DNA from: Maribacter litoralis
GTDB taxonomy: Bacteria > Bacteroidota > Bacteroidia > Flavobacteriales > Flavobacteriaceae
Assembly: GCF_003075045.1 (NCBI RefSeq)
Contig: NZ_QCZD01000002.1
Span: 496,001-560,000 of the forward strand
Direction: 5' to 3'
Length of the DNA stretch: 64,000 bases
This document shows, piece after piece, positions 17,434 to 26,748 of the stretch (position 1 is the stretch's first letter; each line of letters begins with the position of its first letter). The translations under genes were made by a program, and so were the position numbers. Below the pieces are notes generated by a model. The model searched no databases and had not been told where the DNA came from. It saw nothing but the letters and a program-made list of their open reading frames with translations.

Positions 17434-18495
17434 ATGATAAATAAAAGTTTTGAAAACGCAAAAGAGCAAAGCAAATCATTAGAAAATGATTTGTATAAGA
17501 ATCCTCAAAAGTACCGCGTATTAACGGGAGATAGACCTACAGGTAATTTGCATCTTGGACACTATTTTGGCTCAATTATAAACCGATTAAAATTACAAAG
17601 CTTGGGAATTGAGACTAATATTTTAATTGCTGATTATCAAGTGTTGACAGATAGAAATGTTTTTAATGAAATTTCAAAATTCACCTATGAACTAACTTTG
17701 GACTATTTAGCCTGTGGATTAGACCCTGAAAATTATAAAACTCATATTTTTCCACATAGTCATATTCCTGAATTAAATCAACTAACTATTCCATTTCTGA
17801 CATTAGTTTCCAGTTCAGAATTAAACAAAAATCCAACTGTTAAAGAAGAAATTACTGCTTCAGGACTGAGTAATATTAATGCAGGAATGTATATCTATCC
17901 AGTTCATCAAGCTGCTGACATTTTGTTTTGTAAAAGTAATGTGGTTCCTGTTGGAAAAGACCAATTACCTCATATAGAATTAACTCGGAAAATTGCAAAG
18001 CGCTTTAATACCAAATTCAATAAAAATATTTTTACAGAACCAGTTGCACTTTTTACTGATACCCCTACTATTCTTGGGTTAGACGGTATTCAAAAAATGA
18101 GTAAAAGTCGCAACAATTCAATTATGATAAAGTCAACAGCTGACGAAACAGCAAAACTAATAAAATCAGCCAAAACTGATTCAAATCATTACATATCTTA
18201 CGACCCCGAAAACAGACCAGAGGTTTCCAACTTACTTAAGTTAGCTTCCTTATGTTCAAATAAAAGTCCAACAGATATTGCTGATAAAATTGGCGACCAA
18301 GGTTCAGGAAAACTTAAACAGCTAACGGAAGAAGCCATAAACACATATTTTGAGCCTATTAGAAAAAAAAGAATAGAGCTTGAAAAAAATAAAGATTATG
18401 TCAGGGATATTTTGCTTAAAGGTATAAGTAAAGCGAGAGAAACAGCTATTGGAACGTTGAGTGAAGTCACTGAGGCAATGAATATGAAAATATAA
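17434..18495 (+). CDS. trpS: Tryptophanyl-tRNA synthetase, accessory type
   Basis: The 353-residue class I synthetase carries the HIGH-type motif H40-L-G-H and the KMSKS motif at 221-225, so it should charge tRNA(Trp) with tryptophan. The opening YRVLTGDRPTGNLHLGHYFG is the form seen in the divergent second TrpRS of actinomycetes and Deinococcus, whereas, as I recall it, the usual Bacteroidota housekeeping enzyme has HLGN. In other bacteria such second copies are associated with resistance to tryptophan analogues such as indolmycin. Its setting among unrelated accessory genes, with a stem-loop just upstream, fits acquisition by transfer. ATG at 17434 was preferred to TTG at 17413. The core function is certain; the accessory status is inferred because the rest of the genome is unseen. 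Confidence 0.9.
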   Translation: MINKSFENAKEQSKSLENDLYKNPQKYRVLTGDRPTGNLHLGHYFGSIINRLKLQSLGIETNILIADYQVLTDRNVFNEISKFTYELTLDYLACGLDPENYKTHIFPHSHIPELNQLTIPFLTLVSSSELNKNPTVKEEITASGLSNINAGMYIYPVHQAADILFCKSNVVPVGKDQLPHIELTRKIAKRFNTKFNKNIFTEPVALFTDTPTILGLDGIQKMSKSRNNSIMIKSTADETAKLIKSAKTDSNHYISYDPENRPEVSNLLKLASLCSNKSPTDIADKIGDQGSGKLKQLTEEAINTYFEPIRKKRIELEKNKDYVRDILLKGISKARETAIGTLSEVTEAMNMKI

Positions 18496-18721
18496 TAGCA
18501 CTACATCCAGCAAAGAACTGAAATCGGACTTGATTCAATCTTTTTATTTTAAAGAATAGATTTGATTTTGAATGGAATCTCGAAGAACAAATAAAGCGAA
18601 CGGAAGCATTTCAAAAAAACAAAATAACTAAAACTATTATTTAATTCTACTTTTTCAAGAAGGTAAACTTCATACAAATATCAATCAATCAATAATCATC
18701 ATTAATCAAAAAAACATCATC

Positions 18722-19291
18722 ATGAAAAAAACTTTAATTACCTTGACTTTGTGCGGACTAACATTAATCGCCAAAGCTCAAAACACAAGTGTAGAAAAAT
18801 CAACATTCGGACTACAAACTGGAGTTCTAGGAATCTGGGCATATAATGAAGCAAAACTATCAAATGCCATTGCACTGAGAACAGAGATTGGTTTTGATTT
18901 TGGTATTTGGGAAACTACTTTTTACGATGAGTATGATTCTCCATTTCTACTAACACCTGTTATAGTTGTGGAGCCAAGATTTTATTATAACCTCGAAAAA
19001 CGTTCAAAAAACTCAAAAAGAATTGATGGGAATAGTGGCAACTTTATTGCTTTAAAAATGGGTTATCATCCAGATTGGTTTGTCTTATTCAATACTGACG
19101 ATGCTCCTGTGGTAAGTGATTTTTCCATTATACCCACTTGGGGAATTAGAAGAAACATAGGCAAACATTTTAATTATGAAGCAGGTCTTGGTACAGGGTT
19201 TAGTTACACATTTGCTAAACGTGCTGGTTATTTAAAGAACAAAAGTGAAATGGAATTAAATATGCACTTGCGAATAGGGTACAGGTTTTAG
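18722..19291 (+). CDS. Small outer-membrane protein, paralogue of the 38920-40750 group
   Basis: The 189-residue protein has a signal peptide ending IAKAQ. The mature part shows strands of a small barrel and the block FYYNLEKRSKNSKRIDGNSG followed by NFIALKMGYHP, matching the block YxNFxxRxxxxKxxxGNSANY seen in the three tandem genes far downstream. It ends in a typical LRIGYRF closing strand. The function is unknown. A TAGATTTG box at 18557-18564 may be its promoter, though 158 bases away. In 18553-18648, upstream, another frame reads NRFDFEWNLEEQIKR and may be a gene remnant. Confidence 0.75.
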   Translation: MKKTLITLTLCGLTLIAKAQNTSVEKSTFGLQTGVLGIWAYNEAKLSNAIALRTEIGFDFGIWETTFYDEYDSPFLLTPVIVVEPRFYYNLEKRSKNSKRIDGNSGNFIALKMGYHPDWFVLFNTDDAPVVSDFSIIPTWGIRRNIGKHFNYEAGLGTGFSYTFAKRAGYLKNKSEMELNMHLRIGYRF

Positions 19292-19319
19292 TAAAAATAA
19301 TAATAATTTAAATATCAAA

Positions 19320-20228
19320 ATGGAAAAGACCTTCATAACACTACTTATCGTTGGAATACTTTCTTTGCAATCTTGTGATGCAAAAAAACAAAAAACTAAA
19401 GATAATAATATACCAACCATTAAAAACCCATATCTGGGACAAAAACCACCAGGATTAAAGCCTATACCATTTGCTCCTGGTCTTGTGTCTACAGAAATTT
19501 ATGAATATGATGGTGCATTCACCCCAGATATGAAAGCGTTTTATTTTATTAGAAGAGGAGAAGAAAATAAAAAATCAGCTTTTTACGAATACAAATACAA
19601 CGAAATTGATGGGGAATGGAAAAAATCAGAAATAGCATCTCCATGGATAGGAAGACCAGTAATATCCCCAGATGGACAAACCATGCATTTAGGTGACAAC
19701 TATCTAAAAAGAACAGAAGCTGGATGGTCAGAATTACAAAAACTAGAACCTCCTACTGTAAGTAATGATTCTATGTATATTATGCGCCTTTCATCTTCTG
19801 CTAATGGTACGTATTATTTTGACACTTATAAAGAAAACGATTCAACATTTCCAATTCGCTATTCGCGTTTAATAGATGGAAAGCATGAGGAACCTAGAGC
19901 TTTGCCTAAAGAAATAAATACTGGCACTTTTTTAAGCCATCCTTTTATAGCACCAGACGAATCGTATTTATTATTTGATGCTCAAAGGGAAAATAGTTTC
20001 GGAGACTCTGATATTTACATCAGTTTTAAAGAAAGTGATGGTACTTGGGGCGATGGAATTAATTTGGGAGATAAAATAAACACCAACTCTTGGGAGGCTT
20101 CTGCTAGTATAACACCAGACGGTGAATACCTTTTCTTTAGTAGAAATGTAGGATCAGACGATTTTGAAAATGTAGATATATTTTGGGTAGATGCTCAAAT
20201 CATTGAATCAATAAGACCTAAAAACTAA
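19320..20228 (+). CDS. PD40 beta-propeller lipoprotein
   Basis: The 302-residue product has a lipobox in LSLQSCDA and a mature domain of repeated PD40/WD40-like blades: FTPDMKAFYFIRR, VISPDGQTMHLGD, FIAPDESYLLFDAQ, ITPDGEYLFFSR. Such propellers in TolB-like proteins bind partners and are not catalytic by themselves. It follows the small barrel gene by 28 bases and precedes a CPBP membrane protein by 25 bases, so the three may be one transcript. The partner is not evident. Confidence 0.8.
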   Translation: MEKTFITLLIVGILSLQSCDAKKQKTKDNNIPTIKNPYLGQKPPGLKPIPFAPGLVSTEIYEYDGAFTPDMKAFYFIRRGEENKKSAFYEYKYNEIDGEWKKSEIASPWIGRPVISPDGQTMHLGDNYLKRTEAGWSELQKLEPPTVSNDSMYIMRLSSSANGTYYFDTYKENDSTFPIRYSRLIDGKHEEPRALPKEINTGTFLSHPFIAPDESYLLFDAQRENSFGDSDIYISFKESDGTWGDGINLGDKINTNSWEASASITPDGEYLFFSRNVGSDDFENVDIFWVDAQIIESIRPKN

Positions 20229-20253
20229 ATCATTAATAAAGTACTAAATCAAA

Positions 20254-21039
20254 ATGGAGACAAATAACTTCAATCGGATTAAAACTGCATCTGTCATAGT
20301 TCTTTTATTTATAGTAGGTACGCTTCTAAACATTCCTTTTAGTAGAGAATTAAAACGATTAAAAATTGAAGCTGGTAATACTCAGGTACAATTATCAGAT
20401 CAGTTAACTACTGATATCATACAAACAGGAATTTATGGTTTTGTTTTAGGTATAATTTTAGTTTTTGTTGGATTATGGTTGTCAAGGAAAGCACAATTGG
20501 GAGCACCAGTAATCGAACGTTTATTTTCAAATCAAAAAAACAGAACGCAAAATCGTTTTTTTAAAAAGCAATTGTATCCTGTAGTTCTTAGTGTAGTCTT
20601 AGCTTTGGTAGTACTTTTAGTTCATAAATTAATTAGAGCTTACTATCCTGTAGCAGGTATTATTGAAAGACCTTCAAAACCATTTTATGCTGTCGTATCA
20701 TTTTCGGCAGGAATTACCGAAGAAATTATGTTTCGCTTAGGGTTAATGTCTCTGATTGTAGTAGTAATTCAGCGTTTCAAAAAAGAAACAAATCCGTCAG
20801 CAATCGTGGTTTGGGTGAGTATAATTATTACGGCATTGTGTTTTGGTTTAATCCATTTACCGCTATCAAAAAACTTTTCAAATCTCACTTTGGTAACTGT
20901 AAGTTCTACCATGATAGGTAATCTTATTACAGGGTCTTTCTTTGGTTGGGTGTATTGGAAACGTGGTTTACTGGTAGCAATAATTGTTCATATTGTTTGG
21001 GATTTGGTTTTTCATGTAGTTGGCTCACCCTATTTGTAA
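20254..21039 (+). CDS. CPBP family intramembrane metalloprotease
   Basis: The 261-residue membrane protein has six to seven predicted helices and the CPBP/Abi motifs: EEIMFR at about 156-161 (EExxxR), FGLIHLP (FxxxH) and a final WDLVFH. These provide the glutamates and histidines for an intramembrane protease related to Rce1. Bacterial members act in membrane-protein processing or self-immunity to bacteriocins; no bacteriocin gene is visible nearby. A second member of this family is encoded at 61108-61854. Confidence 0.85.
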   Translation: METNNFNRIKTASVIVLLFIVGTLLNIPFSRELKRLKIEAGNTQVQLSDQLTTDIIQTGIYGFVLGIILVFVGLWLSRKAQLGAPVIERLFSNQKNRTQNRFFKKQLYPVVLSVVLALVVLLVHKLIRAYYPVAGIIERPSKPFYAVVSFSAGITEEIMFRLGLMSLIVVVIQRFKKETNPSAIVVWVSIIITALCFGLIHLPLSKNFSNLTLVTVSSTMIGNLITGSFFGWVYWKRGLLVAIIVHIVWDLVFHVVGSPYL

Positions 21040-21118
21040 AAAAAACCTTGTTCCAATTTCCAAACGCGAACTTTTGAACCTTATAACTTATCCAACTTTG
21101 CTGTTAACAAAAACAATT

Positions 21119-22051
21119 ATGAAAGCAATAGAATGTCTAAAATATGGGGGGGTAGAAAACCTGGTGCTAAGTAATGTGAAAAAACCAATACCAAAAGATA
21201 GTGAAGTACTTATAAAAATCTGTGCTACTTCAGTAACTACAAGTGATGTTCTTATTCGGAGAATGAATGAACCTTTGATCCCCAGATTTATACTTCAACT
21301 TATATTTGGTTTTGGACGTCCAAGAAACCCTGTATTGGGAATGGTAACAGCTGGAATTGTACAGAGCAAAGGTAAAGATGTGTCAATGTTTGAAATAGGG
21401 GATGAGGTTTTTGCCTACGGTTCTATTTCAACTACCAAACGCCGTTTTGGTTCTTATGCAGAATATATTTGTTTACCCGAAGATTGGAATCTGGCACTAA
21501 AACCTGTGAATTTTAGTTTTGAGGAAGCTGCTGCGATTCCTTATGGTGGTTTGCTGGCTTCTCATTTGTTAAAAAAGACGAGTATAAACAAGGGTGACAA
21601 AATATTAATTTATGGAGCGTCAGGAAGTATAGGTACAATGGCGATACAGTTGGCGAAGTATATGGGTGCTCATGTTACTAGTGTATGCAGTGGTAGAAAT
21701 TTCAAATTAGTAGAATCTTTAGGAAGTGATAAGGTGATTGATTACACCATAGAAAATGCTGAAACACAATTGGAAACTTATAAATATGTTATTGATGCTG
21801 TAGGCAATTCGAAATCATCGAAACTAAAAGATAAGAGCAAAAAAGCATTGACTTCAAATGGCAAATATATATCTATCGATCATGGGACTCCATTAACTCC
21901 AAAAGAAGCTTTTTTAAATTTAAAAATTTTAGCAGAACAAGAGAAGATTACGCCTGTTATTGATAGAATATATCCTTTAGAAAAAATTGCCGAAGCGCAT
22001 AAATATGTTGAAATGGGGCATAAAAGAGGAAATGTGGTGATCACTATTTAG
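21119..22051 (+). CDS. NAD(P)-dependent medium-chain alcohol dehydrogenase/quinone reductase
   Basis: The 310-residue enzyme has the medium-chain dehydrogenase layout: a GroES-like N-terminal domain (VLIKICATSVTTSDV, VFAYGS, AYGSYAEYI-like FGSYAEYICLPEDW) and a Rossmann domain with YGASGSIGTMAIQLAK. It lacks the cysteine cluster of zinc enzymes and so belongs to the quinone-oxidoreductase/reticulon-4-interacting-protein branch, reducing enones or quinones with NADPH. The long open frame from 21020 overlaps the CPBP gene; ATG at 21119 begins at the conserved MKAIECLKYGG. Confidence 0.87.
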   Translation: MKAIECLKYGGVENLVLSNVKKPIPKDSEVLIKICATSVTTSDVLIRRMNEPLIPRFILQLIFGFGRPRNPVLGMVTAGIVQSKGKDVSMFEIGDEVFAYGSISTTKRRFGSYAEYICLPEDWNLALKPVNFSFEEAAAIPYGGLLASHLLKKTSINKGDKILIYGASGSIGTMAIQLAKYMGAHVTSVCSGRNFKLVESLGSDKVIDYTIENAETQLETYKYVIDAVGNSKSSKLKDKSKKALTSNGKYISIDHGTPLTPKEAFLNLKILAEQEKITPVIDRIYPLEKIAEAHKYVEMGHKRGNVVITI

Positions 22052-22171
22052 CTGGGCTGTAGATGATCTCAATTTATAAATCATAATAAAAAAACGAACA
22101 GCAAATGTTTTTTAAACGAGCAGGTACTAATTATTTTTAACTGATACCATCAGTTGTTTAAATTTATACAA

Positions 22172-23605
22172 ATGAAAATAATAAAACGAATTTTAAAAAT
22201 TGTCTTCGCTCTCATCGGCTTGCTTGTGCTCATAGGAATCATTACACTTTGGATTGATTCATCAGGAACAAATTATCTCGATATTAATAAGAATGAATCA
22301 ATATCTAATAATTCTTATCTCATAAAGAATGTCAATGTTATCCCAATGAACCAAGACACTGTTTTAGTTAATAAAATGGTGTATATAAAAGAGGGGATTA
22401 TTAATAAGATTGCTGATACTATTGAGGTCAATGGAATTCAAATTTTTGACGGAGAAGATAAGTATCTAACACCAGGACTTATCGATATGCACGTACATGT
22501 GTGGGATAGATATGAACTCGGACTTTACCTATCCAATGGTGTAACGGCAGTTAGAAATCTTTGGGGTATGCCAATGCATTTAAGAATTAAAGAAGATGTA
22601 ATGGAAGAAAATATTTTTTCACCATCGTTTTTTACGACAGGACCAAAATTAACAGGCTCAGATTTCATTGGTGATGACAATTTAAATCTAAGTAATCCGA
22701 GTAAAGCTAAAGACAAGGTGATTTCATATAAAGACAGAGGTTACGATTTCATCAAAACATATTATGGATTGGATAAAGAGATTTTTGATGCTGTGATTGA
22801 ACAAGCTAAGATTTCTGAAATTGACATTGTTGCTCACCCTTCTCAAAAAGTATCTTTTTCATATCATTTGAATTTTCAAATCAAAACTATTGAACATGCT
22901 GAAGAAATTGTACAGCAACCCTTACAGTTTGATTTAGATACTATTAAACTGCAACCCATAATAGATTCAATTTCGCAATCCAAACACACAAATTATAGTC
23001 CTACAATTACGGTATTTAATAATATTTATCAAATGATGATGGATGATTACATTTTAGAATCAGAATCATTAAAATACATGAATCCACTCATTAAAAAAAC
23101 GGATAGCAAAGAACAGTTTGAACGTTGGTTTAATGCAAAAAAAGAAGATCCTACGACTGTTGATAGGATAAAAAAACAGCACGATTTTCATATGACCATC
23201 GTTAAAAAGCTACATGAAGCGGGTGTTACTATAATTTGTGGAACTGATGGCGGTATTGGAGTTACCCTTCCCGGTTTTTCAATCCATCAAGAACTGAATT
23301 TTTACAAAGAAGCTGGACTTTCTAATTACGAAGTTTTGAAAACGGCTACTGTAAATGCTTCCCAAACACATTCAATGATGAATCAACTTGGAACTATTGA
23401 AGAAGGCAAGATTGCCAACTTATTATTAGTGGATGAAAATCCTCTTGTTGAGTTATCGACACTTCGTAATCCAACCTATGTTTTTGTGAAGGGAAGAAAA
23501 TTAAATAGAGAGACTTTGGATTCTTTTAATGAAAAGGCAAAAAACCGAAAGAATTTAATAGCTACGGCTCTTAGGTATTTGGAAAACTTAATTATTGAAA
23601 AATAA
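22172..23605 (+). CDS. Membrane-anchored amidohydrolase
   Basis: The 477-residue protein starts with one hydrophobic segment (ILKIVFALIGLLVLIGII), which is a signal anchor. The metal-dependent hydrolase barrel carries the HxH pair in IDMHVHVWD, a likely bridging lysine in DFIKTYYG, histidines in IVAHPS and IEHAEE, and the aspartate in CGTDGG, with the usual C-terminal strand KIANLLLVDENPL. Relatives hydrolyse amide or cyclic bonds (imidazolonepropionase/prolidase-like), and the substrate is open. ATG at 22172 was chosen over TTG at 22154. It is followed by two alpha/beta hydrolases. Confidence 0.86.
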   Translation: MKIIKRILKIVFALIGLLVLIGIITLWIDSSGTNYLDINKNESISNNSYLIKNVNVIPMNQDTVLVNKMVYIKEGIINKIADTIEVNGIQIFDGEDKYLTPGLIDMHVHVWDRYELGLYLSNGVTAVRNLWGMPMHLRIKEDVMEENIFSPSFFTTGPKLTGSDFIGDDNLNLSNPSKAKDKVISYKDRGYDFIKTYYGLDKEIFDAVIEQAKISEIDIVAHPSQKVSFSYHLNFQIKTIEHAEEIVQQPLQFDLDTIKLQPIIDSISQSKHTNYSPTITVFNNIYQMMMDDYILESESLKYMNPLIKKTDSKEQFERWFNAKKEDPTTVDRIKKQHDFHMTIVKKLHEAGVTIICGTDGGIGVTLPGFSIHQELNFYKEAGLSNYEVLKTATVNASQTHSMMNQLGTIEEGKIANLLLVDENPLVELSTLRNPTYVFVKGRKLNRETLDSFNEKAKNRKNLIATALRYLENLIIEK

Positions 23606-23696
23606 AATATAGGCTATAAAGTATTAAAATCAGAAATAGTCATATATCATTTAATCAAAAAAACTATTACAATCATCAATCAAATAAAGAATAAAT

Positions 23697-24557
23697 ATGT
23701 TTTTCAAAACTAAAGAAGGAAAAGAAAAAATCTTATTCCTTTACAATCAAAAGTTAAATAAGCTGAATATTGAATATTCAGAAAAATTGATAGAAACAAA
23801 GTTTGGAGTCACTAATGTTATCATTACTGGCGACACTAAAAACCCTCCATTAGTACTTATTCATGGCACAGGAGGTTGTGCACCACAAATTTTAGATTCT
23901 TTCCCCAATCTAGCTTCAAAATATTGTGTCTATGCCATTGATGTCTTAGCGCAGCCCAATAAAAGTGCAGAGAATAGGTTGGACATGAAATCTTTAGATT
24001 ATGGAAAATGGCTTATTGAAATAATCATAAAACTAAGACTGAAAGACGTGACCCTAGTAGGTTTTTCTTTTGGTGGCTTCATTAGCTTAAAAGCACTGGA
24101 GTTTAACGAGACACCAATTAGAAGGGTTTTCTTAATCGCTCCAGTCTATATGGTAAATGGCAATCCTCTTGTAGGTTTGTTTAAAATGTTTCTACCATTA
24201 AAAAAGTTTATAAGAACTAACAATCAAAAGCACATTAAAAAGGTAATGAACGTACTTTTTTCTGAATACGATGATTTTGCTTTAGAGTTTATGTCTACTA
24301 CGTTTCAACATTGCGATATGGATTTTTCTCCTTTACCAATACTATCTAAAAATGATGCAAATAGAATAAAAACACCGATTACCATTTTTGCCTGTGAAAA
24401 AGACATCATGTTTCCCGGAAAAAAAATGATTAAAAGAGCCAAACGAATATTCCCTTCTATCGAACAAGTTGTTTTGATTGAAGAGGCTAAACACGTACCA
24501 AATTCAAAGGATTTTAAAAAAATAGAAGATTTAATTATTGATAAAAACAGGCACTGA
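23697..24557 (+). CDS. Alpha/beta-fold hydrolase
   Basis: The 286-residue cytoplasmic protein has the oxyanion motif LVLIHGTGG (53-60), the nucleophile S124 in VGFSFGG, a likely aspartate in CEKDIMFPG and the catalytic histidine in EAKHVPN. No signal peptide is present. The substrate cannot be inferred. It stops one base before the next hydrolase gene begins, so the two are co-translated, but their active-site motifs differ and they are not a tandem duplication. Confidence 0.84.
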   Translation: MFFKTKEGKEKILFLYNQKLNKLNIEYSEKLIETKFGVTNVIITGDTKNPPLVLIHGTGGCAPQILDSFPNLASKYCVYAIDVLAQPNKSAENRLDMKSLDYGKWLIEIIIKLRLKDVTLVGFSFGGFISLKALEFNETPIRRVFLIAPVYMVNGNPLVGLFKMFLPLKKFIRTNNQKHIKKVMNVLFSEYDDFALEFMSTTFQHCDMDFSPLPILSKNDANRIKTPITIFACEKDIMFPGKKMIKRAKRIFPSIEQVVLIEEAKHVPNSKDFKKIEDLIIDKNRH

Positions 24558-24558
24558 A

Positions 24559-25509
24559 ATGATACAAGAAATTAAATCTTTAAAATTTCCCAAATCCAAT
24601 ATAATTTCAATAAATGGAATTGAGTTAGAAGTATTTGAAGCAGGTAAAGAAAATATTGGCAATCCGATTGTACTTTGTCATGGCTTTCCCGAACATGCCT
24701 TTTCTTGGCGTTATCAAATACCAGCGCTTGCTAAAGCTGGTTATCATGTCATTGTTCCAAATCAAAGAGGATATGGCAATTCATCGTGCCCTAAAGAAGT
24801 AACGGCATATGATATAACCCATTTAACAGATGATTTAGTGGCCTTACTTGATTATTACAACTACAGAGATGCTGTTTTTGTGGGTCATGATTGGGGCGCA
24901 AATGTAGTATGGAACCTTGCACTATTGCATCCAGAACGCGTAAATAAAATACTAAATCTTGCATTGCCTTATCAAGAACGAGGTGAAAAACCATGGATTC
25001 AGTTTATGGAAGAGATTTTTGGTGAAGATTTCTATTTTGTTCATTTTAATAAAAAACCAGGAGTAGCAGATGCTTTGTTAGAGAAACATGCAGAAAACTT
25101 TCTTCGTAATTTATTTCGTAAGAATGTGCCTCTTACACCTCCAGAACCGGGAATGTTATTGATGAATCTTGCAAAAGCGGAAAAGCCTTCTGGTGAGCCT
25201 ATTATGAACGACGTTGATTTGTCTGTATTTGTAAGTGCCTTTAGAAATTCAGGATTTAATGGAGCTATTAATTGGTATAGAAACCTTGACCGAAACTGGC
25301 ACGTATTAGCAGAAATAGATCCAATCATCAAACAACCTACTCTTATGATCTATGGTAATCTAGATATGATTCCAAAATTTGAAAGGCTACAGGATTTTGT
25401 TCCAAATTTGGATGTGATTAGTTTAGAGTGTGGCCATCACATTCAACAAGAATTACCACAAGAAACAAATGAATCGATTTTAAAATGGTTAGCAAAATTT
25501 AATGGTTAA
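24559..25509 (+). CDS. Epoxide-hydrolase-like alpha/beta hydrolase
   Basis: The 316-residue enzyme has the HGFPE motif at 41-45 and the nucleophile D111 in VGHDWGANV, the aspartate type found in epoxide hydrolases and haloalkane dehalogenases. The pattern RYQIPALAKAGYHVI and ring-opening-type tyrosines in the cap (FYFVHFNKKPG) support the epoxide-hydrolase branch. The histidine is in ECGHHIQQ. It would open epoxides by an ester intermediate. ATG at 24559 is placed just after the upstream stop; the frame's earlier TTG lies inside that gene. Confidence 0.86.
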   Translation: MIQEIKSLKFPKSNIISINGIELEVFEAGKENIGNPIVLCHGFPEHAFSWRYQIPALAKAGYHVIVPNQRGYGNSSCPKEVTAYDITHLTDDLVALLDYYNYRDAVFVGHDWGANVVWNLALLHPERVNKILNLALPYQERGEKPWIQFMEEIFGEDFYFVHFNKKPGVADALLEKHAENFLRNLFRKNVPLTPPEPGMLLMNLAKAEKPSGEPIMNDVDLSVFVSAFRNSGFNGAINWYRNLDRNWHVLAEIDPIIKQPTLMIYGNLDMIPKFERLQDFVPNLDVISLECGHHIQQELPQETNESILKWLAKFNG

Positions 25510-25622
25510 AAAAGGATTGGAATCAAGAATGGTATTTTATAGAGAAGGAGCAGAATTTGTTAGAGACTATAGACAAGCCTTAATCTTTAAATCCATTTAA
25601 GTAACAATAACAAGAAATACAT

Positions 25623-26747
25623 ATGAAATATATATTTTTAATAATCGGCTTTATAAGCCTTAGTACTTCAATTTTTGCACAAACTGAAGTATCCAAAATA
25701 GAAAATACCATTTTAAACTATATAAACGGTACCTCCTACAACAAGTCTAAGCTCATAGAAAAGGCATTTTACCCCAGTGCAAATCTGTATTTAGAAAAAA
25801 AAGACAAAACACCTTGGACCGTTCCTGCCAAAGACTACGTAAGTTGGTATAAAAATAAAAAGGAAGGAGAGTTTACGGGAAGAATAGGAAATATTTTATC
25901 AATAGATAATTTTGAAGGTATAGCTACTGCAAAAGCCGAAATTATTATCCCTAAGGGTGGTGAGAGATACATTGATTTGTTTTTATTAAAAAAAATTAAA
26001 AACGAATGGAAAATTATTAGTAAAACTGCTATCAGTGAAAAAAGTAACCAAAATGGTAATAAAATATTATTTATAGTATCAAATGTCTCATTCCATGGAG
26101 CATCTCAATTTCCAACAGGGAATAGCTTTTCGGAAATTGTTAATGCGTATGATACGTTTAAAAAGGAAGGATTTACTGTAGACTTCGTTAGTCCAAAAGG
26201 AGGTAGTATTCCATTAGCTTATATTAATACATCTGACTCACTCCAAAAAAATCTGCTTTACAGTGAAGACTTTATGTATGCTTTAAAACACACCAAAAAG
26301 CCTAAAGAAATTATTACAAAAGATTATAAAGCGGTTCATTATATCGGAGGTGGAAGTGCAATCTATGATGTACCAAAGAATAAAGAAATTCAAAAAATAA
26401 CAATGACCATTTTTGAAGAATATAATGGTATTGTCTCTTCAGTATGTCATGGAACGGCTGGTATTGTTAATTTAAAAACAAAAGATGGGAAGTACTTGGT
26501 AAATAATAAAATAATTAGTGGATTCCCAGAAGCTTATGAAAAAGAGGGTGCTGAATATTTTAAGCAATTCCCTTTTTTAATTCAAAAGACCATAGAAGAA
26601 AGAGGTGGAATATTTAAATATTCTCCTAGAAACTCGGTACATGTAGAGGTACAAGGAAATGTAATTACAGGTCAAAATTATTTATCATCTAAAGATGTAG
26701 CATTAAAAATAATCGAAAATTTAAATAATCGAGAAATCAGTCAATAA
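25623..26747 (+). CDS. Exported NTF2-like/DJ-1-PfpI fusion protein
   Basis: The 374-residue protein has a signal peptide ending SIFAQ. Residues 22-140 form a lumazine-binding/NTF2-like domain (IENTILNYINGTSYNKSKL, AFYPSANLYLEKKDK, WKIISKT). Residues 148-370 are a DJ-1/PfpI domain of the Hsp31 kind with the nucleophile C275-H276 in SSVCHGTAG. The fold family includes glyoxalase-III-like deglycating enzymes, chaperones and peptidases. The two-domain export version is seen in Bacteroidota. It is 113 bases after the epoxide hydrolase gene and one base before the next gene, with which it is co-transcribed. Confidence 0.85.
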   Translation: MKYIFLIIGFISLSTSIFAQTEVSKIENTILNYINGTSYNKSKLIEKAFYPSANLYLEKKDKTPWTVPAKDYVSWYKNKKEGEFTGRIGNILSIDNFEGIATAKAEIIIPKGGERYIDLFLLKKIKNEWKIISKTAISEKSNQNGNKILFIVSNVSFHGASQFPTGNSFSEIVNAYDTFKKEGFTVDFVSPKGGSIPLAYINTSDSLQKNLLYSEDFMYALKHTKKPKEIITKDYKAVHYIGGGSAIYDVPKNKEIQKITMTIFEEYNGIVSSVCHGTAGIVNLKTKDGKYLVNNKIISGFPEAYEKEGAEYFKQFPFLIQKTIEERGGIFKYSPRNSVHVEVQGNVITGQNYLSSKDVALKIIENLNNREISQ

Positions 26748-26748
26748 A

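Noticed and set aside
25510-25622. A short frame reading DWNQEWYFIEKEQNLLETI after the epoxide-hydrolase gene
   Set aside because: It is under 35 codons before its stop and has no start; too short to claim a gene, so it is mentioned only as a possible fossil.
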